This document shows positions 1-14,500 of a stretch of DNA of 64,000 nucleotides, in pieces (position 1 is the first letter of the stretch; each line of letters opens with the position of its first letter). The translations under genes and the position numbers were made by a program. The DNA comes from Limanda limanda (taxonomy: Eukaryota > Chordata > Actinopteri > Pleuronectiformes > Pleuronectidae): NCBI RefSeq assembly GCF_963576545.1, contig NC_083656.1:11379393-11443392 (forward strand), written 5' to 3'. The notes beneath the pieces are model-generated. The model was given only the letters and a program-made list of their open reading frames with translations, was not told where the DNA came from and made no database searches.

Positions 1-2524
1 GGGAAAAAAAGAATAAAAAGAAAAAATTTGCTCTCATGCATTTGTGAAAATAAATAACTCCTCATAGCACCTCACCATATTTATACATCCCTCTCTTATA
101 GCCAGCACCTGCAAGGTTTCACTTAAAGTGGATGTGACAAACATAAGTCAGTTCATTTACTGCATGTATTGGCTGTAATAGCACAGTTTCAACTCACTGT
201 AGCCACCAGGCACTGAAGTTAACATTTAGATTTATTCTGCACCGTGTGCCAGAAGGCTCTATGAAGCAGTTTACAGTCCAGCTGCTCTGGCTTAGAATCG
301 CACTCTCCTCCTTGAATGTGACATTCACTTGATCTATAGCTGTGATATTTATATAACCATAACTACTATTTGTGTATCTGTATCTGTGGGACGAAAAATC
401 ATTCGATGAAGCCTTACAGTGCAATCTTTTCACAGTGAAAAACTCAAGATATTGTGATTTACAGTACTTCATTAAAGGTATTAACATCTATCTATTGTGG
501 TATTGTAAGTAGGTCTGAGGTTGGATCGTACCAAAAAGGAAAATCAAGACAACTTCAGATGGTTGAGAAAATATTGCACATCGTAAATTTGGGGGATTTT
601 TTAAGACAAAAACAGACGAATAAGGGATAAAATGGCAGCATTTTGTTTTAAACTGTCCCGGCCTACATTGAAAAAACGTAATATATATTTAGAACAAAAG
701 AACAAGCCACACATCAGGGCATGCACAGTACACTAGTGGTGTCCTTTGAACGCGTCATTTTAGTTTCCTAGCTCTTACAGTTGAAGCTGGTAAAAGACGC
801 GAAGATGAGAGTTACACCAAAAGTCGTAAATTGCAGCAAAAAACATTTTTAAAAAATTGCCTTTTAAAAGACGTCGAGGTAAAAACGTGAGACGAAGGAA
901 CACAGTACAGAAAACGTTACTTTGCAAATGCGTTGATTTACTTTGAGAGGGTGAATGAGCAATACTTATCATTCATACAAAAATGTATATTAACTGTTGA
1001 AGAAATGTGCAAACAAAGCTTTAATAAAGTATGCCTCAACATGCTCTCTGATGCTGGCATTTGGAAAAATATACAGTTAGAAATATATACACATCCAAGA
1101 GTAGCACGTCTACATACTCAGTGTGGGCATCAGCAAGAATCTGCTTGCATAGTTAAGTGCATGCATAAGCAATTTCAGCATGCAACAACGGTCGTATACT
1201 TCGTGACAGGTGTGTTTTATTTATTTTTTTCTCAGTGCATTCAGTGTTTATCTATGCGTTTCGATGCAAGGTAGAGATGTGCGCAAGCTGCGATGTCACA
1301 CGTGAAAGACAGAGAACTGAGGGTGGGGGTGGGGAGGGGGAGGGGCTGACTAAAAACGCATCGTAAATGTTCTACGTACATGTGTGGTGTTCAACCAAGG
1401 CAAAACACAGCTGTCTATGAATATGTCGTCTTAGCGTGTAGTGGCTTTTTTTTTGTTGTTGCCGTTGTTGTTTTTACATAAACCCTGTGTTCATCTGAGA
1501 GGAATGTTTGGAGATGTCTGGCAGTCTGAAGATGCTGGTCCCCATGAGGAGCATGGGCAACCGCCGGTAAGTGGTGGCATCAGCAGCTGGAGGGCAGAGG
1601 TGGTGACGGGTGGGGGGAGCTCGTCTTAGGGGGGTGGGGTGGGAGTTAACAGGTTATCACTGCTAAATCAAACACAAAACATTGAAGAGTCATTACAAAA
1701 ACCCAGGTCTCCAGACATTAAACACCAACGACACATGCTTCATTCCTGCACCTCCATGACAGACTCCCCCCTCTTCTTCCCCATCTCCTTAAAGGCTGTT
1801 GCACAATTACTACACCGAGGAGCATATGTAAACAGCAGTTCAGGTTAAATAGGCTAAATTGTGTTTTACTTGAAATAACATTTTCAGTGCTAAGTAAATA
1901 TTAAAATTGAATTATAAATCGTTCTACACCTGCAGTTATAGAATTTAGGTTAAATACTACACTATGATTATCTGAGGCACTGATGTTTGTTGTTGACATA
2001 TGGGTCTCGATATTGAAGGAGAGCTATATGTTATTTTTGGAAATAATTCAGCATTTCACTGCATCTGCATGTTAAAAATTGCCAGTAAACTTCCTTTGGT
2101 GACTGAGTGGTCCATGTTTGACAGTTCTCAAAAGTATCCCGCTACCTTTTACAGTATATTTGCTTTCCATCTTGTGCAAAGTCACCTTTATTTTCACCTC
2201 CTACTGAGATGTACATCTCCCAACTATGCTACAGACAGAGCAAGGCAATCATTTCAATACATGTGGAGTCCATGCTTATTTACAATACATTAGAATATTC
2301 CTCAAAATCAATGCAATCCATACAAAGTGCTTTGTTAAAATCCATTCCTAAATAACTATTTAACAATGTGGACAGTACGCGTCCAGTATGGCAGCTGGTA
2401 TTCAGTAACCACTGAAAAGCTACAGGTGCTTTAAAGATGTTGGTCAGACACTCAGGTCTAGTTTGATGGTTAAAACACCTCGGAGCTGCACTTGAGAAAT
2501 TGTTATCGAGTCTTCGATGCAACA
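1..2524 (-). other. usp31 3' UTR and downstream sequence
   Basis: This stretch follows the usp31 stop codon (read on the minus strand) and holds no convincing coding sequence. It is AT-rich with several minus-strand AATAAA-like motifs (for example near 1217 and 2190), so one or more poly(A) sites are plausible, but I cannot choose between them. A G-rich tract lies near 1320-1345. The short open frames here lack domains or splice support. Confidence 0.5.
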
Positions 2525-5500
2525 TCACTTGGACCTCTGGCTGGATTGTGTAGAGTTGATGGGGATCTTCCTGGACTGCATTGTCTTTTTAACAGGCTCC
2601 TTCTTTGAAAGGTCCTTTGCATTGGCGGAGGACTGGGTTGTCGTTTCCGCTCCAGAAAGCTTGGACTTTGTAGAGGGCAGCAGTGAATGCTTGGCTGCGG
2701 CAGATGCCTTCGAGGATTCCTTGTCTTTGGCTGTTGTCACGTTACTCGGGGCCTCTGAAGCCCCATTCTGAGATTTCCTGCTTGCTGCATGTTGGCCTCC
2801 TTCTTTAGCTGCATCACCAACACTTTCCTCTGGACTTCCTTTAGCCTCTGCTGTCCCTGATTTTCCACCATCAGCTGACTTACGGGTCTCCTTGGGCCTC
2901 AGAGCAGTTTTGAAGAAGGACAGACCTTTGTCCTCCGTCTTACTGTTTATACGAGGTCCCCTTAATGGTGGTGCTGAGCTCGAAGACGAGACGCCAACGC
3001 TCGAGGATCTGAGACTAGTCACAGAGGAGCTACTGCTAGAGTTAGGGGCCACCTCCCTGTTCTCCGAAGCCCGACCCGGCCTGCCCTCCGCTCTACTAGC
3101 GGCACTTGACCTGGAGGGAGGTCCTCCGTGGCTGACCTTTCTCTCCGAAACTGCATTGGGCCGTGAGGAATCACGGCTTGCACTCCTTTCTGCTGCTCTA
3201 GTCCTTGCAGAGGCGGTGCTTTTCTCGCCACCACCTCTAGGTGATGCCCTTCTCGGAGGATGTGAGCTTTGCGCTCCTGGAGGACCACCCTTCCTCTGTT
3301 GGGCAGAGTCTGGATGTAATGCGTCTGGGTTTTGAGAGGACCCTTTTTTGGAGGGCGTTGCTGTTTTCGAGGAACCAGCCTTGCTAGTTTTAGGGGGTCC
3401 ATCACTCTTGTCCTTGGGGTTTGATGCTGATGCTACACCCTTCTGTGTTCGAGACGGTGACTTGTCAATGGCCGGGGAAGCAGGAGAGCAAGAGCTGGAC
3501 GATGTTGAGGAGGTGGTGGGACGCTTCTTGGGACTCCTTTCACTCTCTAACCCAGTCTTTGCTGAGGTCCTTTTACCACCTGTGCTATCTGCAGCCCCGT
3601 TTCTTTGTTTCGGCTCTTTAGCAGCTGCCCCATGTCGAGGACTAACTGGCTCAGCAGGAGTGACTATGTTGTTGTTATCCCCAGCCTGGATGGAGCTCCT
3701 CTGCTCCGCCTGAATCACAGCCTTGGAGTGAAGCTGCTCTATCAACCTCTTACTGCCAGGATTACTATCCGAAGCTGCAAGGGCCAACTTGCACCCTGAC
3801 AGTCTGTCCGGCTTAGGCGATCCAGTGTAGCAGGGGGTTGATAGCTGGCTATCAACAACCTCTCCTATCACATCCAGAGTTGGGGAGGAGGAGTGGGACT
3901 CCAGGGAGAAGCGTGAGGGAGAGTTGGAACGAAGCTGGAGCTTAGCAGAGTGGGACCAGGATGGTTTAGTGCCATTTTCACTGAGAACCAACGGACTGGC
4001 GATGGAAGATCTCGAGGTGAAGGTTTGCCTCTGCATGCCTCTCACTGCTGGGCGGCTCGATAGGCCTGCTTTGTAGAGAGACACAGACAAATGTTAGACT
4101 CTCAAAGAAAAACATTGATGAAATCCTCCGAGAAATATCATAAGTCTCCCTCACCATCGTCCTCGCTCCGTTCAGCAGTAAACTCAGCGGATTCAGAGAG
4201 GGAGGCCAATGAGGTGCGTCTGGAGGAACCAGATGAGGCTTGGCTGGGGGGACGGCTGCCCATCAGCCGACTAATCCAGTGCTCACACAACGAAGAACTG
4301 GTGGAACCTTAAGTCCCAAACAGAGAGTGGCTGAACATCTGCAATTCATCCCATTGACAAAACCCAAAAATATACTGTTTGAGAGGCAGTGTCGAGCCTC
4401 ATATCAATAAAAGTTACCTCCCACAGAGCTGTTGGCAGACCAGGATGGAATAGTGGCTCGTCTTTGATAGAACAAGATGTAAGCAGTCTGCTTGCAGACC
4501 TCATCTTCAGACATGGGATGAACGTCACTATCATCAAAGCAGTACCACTGTCCGTCGATGGAGTTCTTACAGTGAGCTACAAGACACATATAAATAAGAT
4601 ATGATAAATATATTGTGAAGGTTTTATAAAAAACAAACCAGTTTAAGGTACAAGGAAGGTAAGCGAGCCTAATTAGTCCATTGGTTAACTAGTTAACTGG
4701 CTAACAGTGTTCATCATTTGATCCAGAAGTCGTACTAGAGACAGGCAAAGCACAAGTGCATTTGTTGGATCTAAAAGTTTGGGTTTGAAATTAAACTTCC
4801 TATTACCTTAAATAACATTTGAGGATTCTCTTTGGGTAAGTGCACATGTCAAAAAATATATAAAATAGGTATTTTTTAAATATATTTTAATGAAGAATTG
4901 CTACATATTATATCTTTAATACAATAACCATATAGGGACGTCTGTAACCGGTGGTGTGTGTCATGGGGCTCTGTTACCTGTGTAATGACCTCCCTGCATG
5001 GTCCCGTGGTGGTTACACACCGCGTACAGGTCATAGAGGAAATCCTCCGGATCACGACCCATCCCATAGGGCCGTCGCCATGGTGACCAGTGGGAGGGGA
5101 GGCTCCAGCTGCTCTGGCTCCTCTTTACCATGTGGGGTGCCATGTCCATACCGGTGAGCGGGAACTTCACCATGTTCTGCATCTTCATCCGTCGATCTGC
5201 ATCCTGAGGAACACAACAACGTTCACAGCGTTGAATTCCACAGCAAGTTCTTCTACAAGCACCTCGTACAGAAATGTAAAAATGCATTGTGTCTCACTAC
5301 CTGTCTGAAGCGCTTCAGGTGGAGTATGAGGATGTCTGGCAGGGTCCACAGACTGAGCTTGATGCTGCCCTGCTGAAGCTGCTTACAGTGTGGACATCGC
5401 CACGCGTCATCCGGAGCCAGCTGAAATGTGGAGAACATCAGTTATTAAAGAGTAACGATTATAAAGTCTACCTCATGTTCTCTGGTCTTGTTTTTGTGTC

Positions 5501-8500
5501 ATGAAAGCTCAGCTCTTTCAAATTTTTAGAACCATAGAATCTCTGAATCTCAGCACACCTAGAGCGGGTGCCCCTACATTGTAAATGTAAGCAACTTTTA
5601 TTTCTAATTCTAAACAGAGATGACTGGGCCTTTTGCTGCATGTCCTCAGCATTCCCTCTTTCTAACCCTAACCCTTCTTAAAATAGATTTTAAAAATAAA
5701 AAAATATACAGCAAAAAAACATTGAAAACTAATAGGGCCAAACGTAAATATGGCAGAGATATAACTCACCAAACAATCATACACTGTCTTTGCTGATTGG
5801 TTTCTAGACCTCTTCGTTTATATATAGACGATCATGTCTTATACTGTCCCTCACTCTGATGACTGCTTATATCTGAAAACCCTTGTTTTTGTCCCACAAT
5901 AAACAAGATTATATGATACATATCTTTTGAAATCGAATCAAAAAATCCATCTGGAAACTTCATAGGGGCTAAAACAAGCACAATGTAATTGTATGCGAAA
6001 CAAAACTGGGAAAAGGAGGGAAACCTGGAAATAACTAATAAGAAAAGGTGAACGTGCTTGAGCTGCAAGTTGAAAACTTCAAGTTCATATATATGGAGAG
6101 AGAATTGTTGGAATAACCTGATCTTGATTACTCCAGTACAATAGAAACATTTTAGAACCCGTCTCTTTTCACAGGAGATGGAGTCATCTGCCTAAATCAA
6201 GCCACATATTTTTTCCCTGTCTTTGATAATATCCAAACTACTAAAGACCCCATCGCCCCACGTCTCAGGCTACCTGTTCCTCTTTGGTGTAGAGCTGAAA
6301 GCACTGGGCGAGCGAGCAGGTCTGAGGCTGCAGGTGCTGCTCCTTCACCTGACGCACACTCTCAGCGTCCGGGATGTATTCGTCCTCGGTTCTTTTGAAG
6401 AGACTGCAGACACAGCGCGGCACAAGTCACAGAGGGATCACACAGAATTCCGGAAGCAACAAACATCTGCCAGGAGCTTAGTGAAGTGGGTGTGTTTCAC
6501 TTACTAGTCTTTTGTCTCCTTGTCCCATTCAACCACAATCTTGACATGAGGTGGTCCTCCAGGCCCGCAGGACTTGTACGCCCTGTTAAATAATATAACA
6601 TTGAGAGAATTACCCATAACATTTTATACACTTAGTTAAAATAATAAAACTGTACAGAGCAATTGAAAGATACACTGGAGTAATATTCCACTGGAGATCC
6701 CAACTACAAGCCTCTTTTATGAATTGTTGGAAAGTGTGTTTTGAAATCAAATATGCATTTTGATCTGAAATGGCTTCCATAGGCCATGATGAAGAAAAAA
6801 CTAACCTAGTACAATATAATATAATAAATGGAAATGGAAATCTAAAGTCTGATACACCAAACAAGCACTGAAGAGTAGGACTACATACTGTAACTATTCA
6901 ATCCATTTTAAGTGGTTTGAACACAGTGCAGGATTTTATGTAACAACTACTCAACTGAGGCAACACTTCTCCCTTGTGGTAAAAAGTGGTATTACCTCTC
7001 CACAGAGGGATGGCAGAGTGGCTGTTCCTCCTGAGGCAAGAGATACGTGATTCCAACCACGCCCACCACACGTAACGTGAAGGGCCCCACCTAAAGACCA
7101 CCAGGGATGAGACATGATCAAATATAACCCATTTACAAGATTGCTAAAGAAATAAAACATAATCAAAGGGTGTAGAAAGCAGGTTGGGAGTTTGAACCTG
7201 CACAAAGGCTCCTGGTCGCAAAATGTGACGCATCTTCTCCAGGATCTCTTTCTGAAGAACGTCCCAGGTCACAGTTCGCTCTAAATACAGAATGAATGGA
7301 TTTCCAAACCTGCAGGGAAACAAAAGCAGTGAGGGTTTTTTTGAATTACTATTATTATATAAAATGTATTCAATTTAAATTTGTGTTCCAAAGTATTTTA
7401 TTACTTTGTATATTTGTTTGTTTGTTTGTTAGCAGGATTACGCAAAAACTTCACCACACGGATTACCACAATCCGGCCATATTGTAAGAAAGGGTTTTTT
7501 CCGTTGATTTTTTAGAAAACAATTCACGGATCAGGGATGTTTAGGGGGGGTATTTATGAGCAGATCTTTGGTGACATCTAAATGACATTCCAGGCTTAGT
7601 AAATGTAAATATGGTTTCTAGTGTGAACTGTAGGTTAAGTCCGTTGCTCATTTATAGATAAGTGTAGGAGGGCAAATTACCATGGGGACTCCTTGAACAA
7701 ATCAAGTGCACAACAATGCATCGTCAGCTTTCGGTAGATTTCTATACATGAGTTCAAAAGTAATAAGATAATGGGGGCGACTGGATGTCTTAGAGGAACT
7801 GTATAATTACTGACTAATTAATGCATTTGTACGCCAACATTTTGACAATGGGGTTATAATTGCATTATTACATGTTTATGATTCATTAAAATATGTGCCT
7901 GTAGACTCCAGTCATGTGCCTGTAGACTCCAGTCATGTCAGCTCCATATCCCATAAGTGAATTAGGTCGGGGTCAGCCCCTGATATTAGATCATACCTGC
8001 GTCCTTGCTGTCCAGCGCAGGCTCTGTTACACACCAGCAGGACGATCTTCTCCACCTGCCCGCTGTTCTTGTTAGGACTCGCCGGGGGTGTCGTCGGCTC
8101 TTGTATTTGCGTGGGAATCCTGTTGTTGTCTGTGCCGTACTTCAAGTTGTTCTGGTTCAGATTTGCATGTGGGCTCCCTGAAATGAACAAGTGAAAGTTA
8201 CAAACTCTCCAAAAATCAGTGTGGGTGAAAACCACCCACACTGCTGGGTGACTCAATCCAACGTGCAGGTCAGAGTGTGTGTGTGGCAGCTTCCTGAACC
8301 GGGCGTTTCTCCAATATATGGCCAGTTCTAACCTATACCCTCCACTCCCACGACCGTAATGAGACAGAGAAACTGATTTCTGACTGGGGAAGGGGAGGGG
8401 GGGGGATGTAAACAGGATGTTGTACCGCTTCTCTTGGAGCGGATCTGCTCGGGTCTGAAGAGCTCCGGTGTCTCAAAGGCAAAGATGGAGTCGCTCTCCT

Positions 8501-11500
8501 GAATGATCTCCAGGTCGTCGTCGTCGTCGCAGAAGGAGCGATGGAAGCCGTCGAAGTACATTTCAGTGAGGGCGATCTGAACAGAGACGGGTGACATTAG
8601 GTTCATTCATTTGATTAGAATTTGCGGCAGTTAAAAGCAGCAAGTTATTAATAAAGAGACTTTATTCTGAAACATAGAAGATTGACATGTTTACTTGGTG
8701 TTAATTATAAAACGGTGGCTCAAATCAACTGAGATAATTCTCGTCTCCCATTAAAAAACAAATCAACCCGCTGAATTCTCTCATGGCAAACACTTCCATC
8801 CAATTTCCTCAAAGAACTTTAATCCTCTTAATTTTAATGCATTAAAAAAAGTTTCCCAACGTGGCAGCACCTGTTGCGCAGGGATTTTGGTCTCTTGGGC
8901 CACAGCTTGTCTCAGCCTGGACACGGTGCCGGAGAGCGGCACCGCCACCCCGACTCTCATACAGTGGGAGCACTTTCCTTGGTACACCACTGTCACATAC
9001 AGCGGCCTGCAACACAGACACATTGAAATTAATTGGCTGTTCCATAACCGCGGCAGGACTGATGTTTCAAAGGTCCATGGCATCTCCTAATTTTAGCTCC
9101 CTCCTGTCACATCTCTCCTGGGTTTTTGCTAATCCAGGGTTGACACTCTTTTTAATTCTACGTCCAGAATACATCACGTCTCCTCGCATTTTTGGATGTT
9201 TGTTTTTTTCGTCTGACAGATATTTCCCTACTCGTATAAAGTGGATGCAGAGCCGGCTTACCGTGTGTGAGGTACCGGGATTGGCAGTGAGATGCAGAGG
9301 AAAGGATCGAAGGTGTTGCTCTGTTTCTGGCAGTGAGGGCAGGTCAGAGACGACCTGCACAGAGACATGTCCCAGAACTGTTAGTGAATAAGTGGTTAAT
9401 TAATTATAATTAATAATTAATAATAATTAGTTGAAAGTTTTGGAAAGTGAACTCAATCATTTTATTGCTGAGAGTTAGAGGAGAAGATGTATACCTATGA
9501 CATGTATGTACATACAGAAAATATAAGCAGTCGATTAGCATAGCTTAGCATAAAGACTGGAAAGGGGGGACCCAGCTAGCCTTGCTCTGTGTTACTTCCC
9601 ATTGTGAAAAAATAAACACAATGTGGCATGACAAATTACATTTGCAACAGATCAAAAAAACATAATACATCATGTAAGCGACTTTGATATCTGCTGGGAG
9701 GGGGATTTTGTTACTTGTAGAAAAAGTCAGATTTCCTGTTTCCTGTTCCCAAGCTAAACAAAACCAGCTGCTGGCTTCCTTTTTTAAAACACTTCCTTCA
9801 GAACTGAATTGTGTACAAAAACATGGAAAACAAATAGAACCTCTGGCATCACAACAAAGGAAATTTGATGTTTAGAAAAATAGATTGAGATTTTTTATGA
9901 ATTTAATCGACTCAGAATGTTTATTATCCATCTACATCAGAGTGATATCAACCTTCTTCTAACTAGCAACACGTAGCACATGAACCAAGATATTGGAGGA
10001 TTTCCTTTTCAATTAGTGGAAATAAGAGGAACATTTTAAATGTAACTTCCATTTCCTGTGGTAGGCTGGTTATGATAATGTAGTGTAATGTAGTAATTTG
10101 ATTTGTGCTATACATTAGTACATGTAGTGGATAAAATATCCTGTTGTCTGAAGACGGCCATTTGGAAATTAACGAAAGGAAGGTTTAGAATATTTCATAA
10201 TATTGTGTTATATGTTAATCACTTATTGTCTTGGAAGACGCATCTTTGTTTGATTCCTTGTAAATGTTGTGCATTGATTTTCACATAATAAACATGTATG
10301 AACGCTGGTAATAAATGTGTATTTACATTTGGTCTAAACGGATCGTATACGTATTCCAGCGACTTTAAAATGTCACCTGTATTGTGCCTGAAACAACTCC
10401 TGTACAAAAGAGCCAGGTGCTGGTAGTGGAGATCCTTCAGGGGGATTTTCTTCTTCCACTGGAGGCTGCACATATAACAAACAAGAGTTAGTTGACAAAC
10501 ACGCACAATGTAATGCATGTTAAATAACAACACCATTCACTATATTGTAACAGTGGAAAACACAGAAGGGGTCAAAACATTAAAAATATATCCAGAAATC
10601 TTGATTTTATTTTCCAGTACTGAGCATACATTAGCCTTCACTGGCCTGTGTTGCTGTTTACCTTCCGAGGAGGTCTGATGTCAGGGTGCACGATATGATT
10701 GAGGTCTTCGTGAACTCTGTCCAGCAGCCAAAGGAGGAATTCCTGGGCGTCGTGCTGGGAGTTACCTCTGAACTGAAGGGCACTCTTGGACACAACATTC
10801 TGCAGCACACAAAAAAACAAATCAAATTTCAGCACATCGCTCCAAACCACAGAGACGATTTCACATGGTGCAGCCGAGGCTTTCTTCTCGACATTGCCTG
10901 ATCATAAAATATTCAGTGCGTTTGACCGGGTTGACGATCAGCACAATCCTAAAGGTCAGCGGAGGTGGTGGGGCTCTTTGAGAGGCAGGCGCGGAGAAGC
11001 TTTTTAAAACCAGGACCCAGGGCTGGAAATCGACAGATTAACCGCCCCACTGACCATTAGGGACCAGCGATGAAAACAGTGTGTGCTCGGCGGATATAAA
11101 GTCACCCCTGCTAACCGGATATCGAATGTCACACAAGGTCAAAGATCCAAGTTCTGTGCGTCTTCCCAGCTTCTCCCAGGGGTCTTTCTTTCTCCTCTCA
11201 AGGCATCAGAGAGGCAGCCTCAGCATTTCTGACAAAGTGTGACGCAAACACAGAGCGAGCCGTCCGTCTGAGGCTACACCACAGCAAGGTCTTTCATGAG
11301 ACGGGTTTAAGGCAAAAAAGAAAACACAGATCAATAATGTTTTGTTTTAAGCGTCTGCATCTCTTTGAAACAACTCGATAAAAAATAGCGCATCCTAAGA
11401 ATCCCTGTCATGCAGTTACTGATCCTCTCAATGTTCCTGATGAATAAAAGACGTTTAATAAATACAAGCAGTGTAAATGACAAAAAAAAGATAACACAAA

Positions 11501-14500
11501 AGATTCATGCAACAAATATTTATAGTGTTACTGAACTCGGATGAAGTAACAAAATAGAGATTAATGTATTTCTATAGCAACTATGTTATTGCATGTTCAT
11601 TATAATATATCTTTGATATTTCAGACTGTTCCATCAAATTGATTTTGCAGTGTGGCATTCTATAATAAACTAGAAATAAAAAGAGAGGTGTTTTCTTTCA
11701 TGTTATAATTTACAATTTAATGTGTTTCCAAGGGATTATTGTGTCTAGGGAGGGATTACCAGGCGATTTACGGTACATGGATAAGAAAATCCACACTGAT
11801 TTGAAAATATGAAGATGGGAAATTATGTTACGGGAGATTTTAAGACTGAGGGATTTTTAAGATCACATGAAAGGGTTTGTCTCTAATGCAAAAAACAACA
11901 GGGTAGAAATACTTAAATCCAAAGAAAACTGTTTAGGCAAAGGGGGAAATTGTAACGTTTTCTACTGTATCCAATTGTAAAAAATCAATTCCTTTCGAAT
12001 CTGTGATCAATAATTTATGTAGTATATTGGCACAAATAGGATTCAACCCATTATTACTACATGACATTAAGTATCGCAAATCATCTAGGAGAGTTTGTGT
12101 AGATTCTGCTCAGGGGCAGTTGGGATGCTGCACAACATCCAGATGCTCAGAGCAATTTCTTGAGAAAGAAAAATGGATTCCAAGACACAGTGTTGTTGTT
12201 GTTGTTATTATTTGACCGGATACGTCTCCCTAATGATCTTTGAGTGCTCTCAGTTTAGGCTCAGATTGTGGTCAGAGGCAAGAGGCACAAGCAAGTCACA
12301 TGCAAAGGCTGGGAAGTGCACAAACCAGGAGAAGCTGCATTTATGGTTTTGATGTAGACGACTGAAAGATACATCTAATTTTTGCAAGTGAGAAAGGAAT
12401 CACTTTCAGTCCATCCGTATTTTTTCTGTTTATAAAGAGAACATCTGTAAATATTCAGCTGCACGCCCTCACAAACTATAAGAAAAAACATTCATTTGTA
12501 TATACTTAAAATTCCTCGTTTCTATTCTAAATTGAATAAATGTGCCTGATATAGACTGCAGCTGCACTTTGTTTCCCCACTCAGTTAAACATATTCAAGG
12601 CCTCTCACTGTGAACAGAACAATCTATATCCAATCAGACAGTTTGTTCTCTGGCTGGCAACCAAGGTAGGAAAAAAAAAATGGACGGAAATAGAAACACA
12701 GCGGAGAACGAGAAATGCGGCCCTGTCCAATTTAGGTTCTCTCTATCGTGTATTTTGAGATTCTGAAGGAGACAGAAAAAGACACAGGCACAAAAAAATA
12801 TATCCGTGTTGTGATCGTGACGAGCAGCGTTTCCAGGTTGAAGAGGTTGAAGCGAGGCTGGAGCAGAAGCTGGCGAGCGTTTGACAGACGTTTCAAACAG
12901 TAAATAACGAGAAGAGCTCAGCTTGATGATTCAACGCTCAGATGAGCTCAAAGGGAATTTTAAATAAACGAGTGTTTGGTCTAAAAACACTGACTTTGTC
13001 TTTCCCTCTTGGATTTATTCTCCTAAAAAAAAAGCCTGATCATAAGCACAAATATTACATAAGCTGAGCTGTGGCTCCATAGAAACTGACAGAAGAAAGA
13101 GACCTTCTTGTTTTTTGTTTTTTTTCATATAAAACATTTAAGTAAATAGACGCTTGTTGGCAAACCGGTCAGTCTGGTTGGTACTTAATCACTTCATCTT
13201 ACCCCGTCTGCAATTATTCTGACAGACGAAGAAAGAACAGGATGTTTAATACACCAAGTTCAGATATTTATCTGCATTTGGTTTTGTCAGTGAAAATACT
13301 TTTCTGCAAACATTTATTTGGCAAATAGCTCACTGTGATCTCCTCCCTTCACAACACACATCAGGGTTTTACAGCAAAAGATACAACCTGGGATTGAGGT
13401 GCTTCTGTATCCAATAGTGTTATTTGTAGCATTCTTAACTTTGGTGTCTTTACTTTACTGTTCAGACTTTCAAGTGAGACAATGGATTCAATTGAATATA
13501 ATGAATATCTGGATCCTGATTGTGACAAACATCAGTAAATGTCAGAAATCAAGACTCGTCTAACTTTCTTTTTAGTTTTTTTTTTTTAAATCTTCCTCTA
13601 TTTAAAATCAGACTTATTCTGATCTGTAAATGTACTTTTAGAATAAAGCACTGAAATGTGTGCAGTTTGACTCTATATGCATCATTGATCCTTGTATCCC
13701 TATACTGCATACATTGTATCTACTTTTTTTGGACAGGGGCAGATCCAGGGGTGGGGGCAGGGGGGCCCTACATGAAATCGAATTGCCCCCTGAATTGCCC
13801 CTATCCTGTCAGTAAAGTCTCTTTTTTTTCATAAACTAGTAATTTATTAGACATGAACAATGAATGTGATCATTTGTCTAGAATTCATTTTCTAAGTTTT
13901 ATTAAAGTCTATTATGTGCTTGAACAAGTAGCGATTTTCAACATACAGTAAATAATGTGTGAATGTGCTCAAAGCTACAGAACTAACAACAAACAAGCAC
14001 AAGACTTAAACGTGAACTTAAACTAGTTTCAGACACAGACCAAACTTAAGATAATGTCCTGACATTCTCCAGACGGCAGGAAATTCTCCAGAGGTTTCAT
14101 GGCGATCCAGTGTGCGTGTTGAAGAACATTCCTACACATGACGCAAAACTTTGAATAAATAAAGGGCCGACCCATGTTTATTGTGTTGTAAACAAAAACA
14201 CATGATCTCCACCGCGGAATATATACGTTATGTTTCGCTGAATATATACGTTACATTACGTATATATTCAGCTCCAGAGATTTCTGCGGTGTTGTGAATG
14301 AGTCTGAGCAGAGGACACTGCATTGGTCAAACTCCGTGGAAAGTCCGAACTCCACTCTGCGGACATTCCCTGGAGTTTGTGTCTAGAAAAGGCTACTGGG
14401 CCATCCAACCATTATCTATACCTCTCTATATGTATATATTTGAGGGTCAAAGGGGGAGCTGACATTGGGTGAGAGGTGGAGGAACACCCTGTCTGACCCG

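Noticed and set aside
2892..3713. Plus-strand and alternate minus-strand frames within the last usp31 exon
   Set aside because: Shadows of a low-complexity coding exon; no homology or splice signals.
10219..10536. 105-codon minus-strand frame around usp31 exon 3
   Set aside because: The real exon (10377-10465) uses another frame, which yields FVQELFQAQYR and joins in phase with exons 2 and 4.
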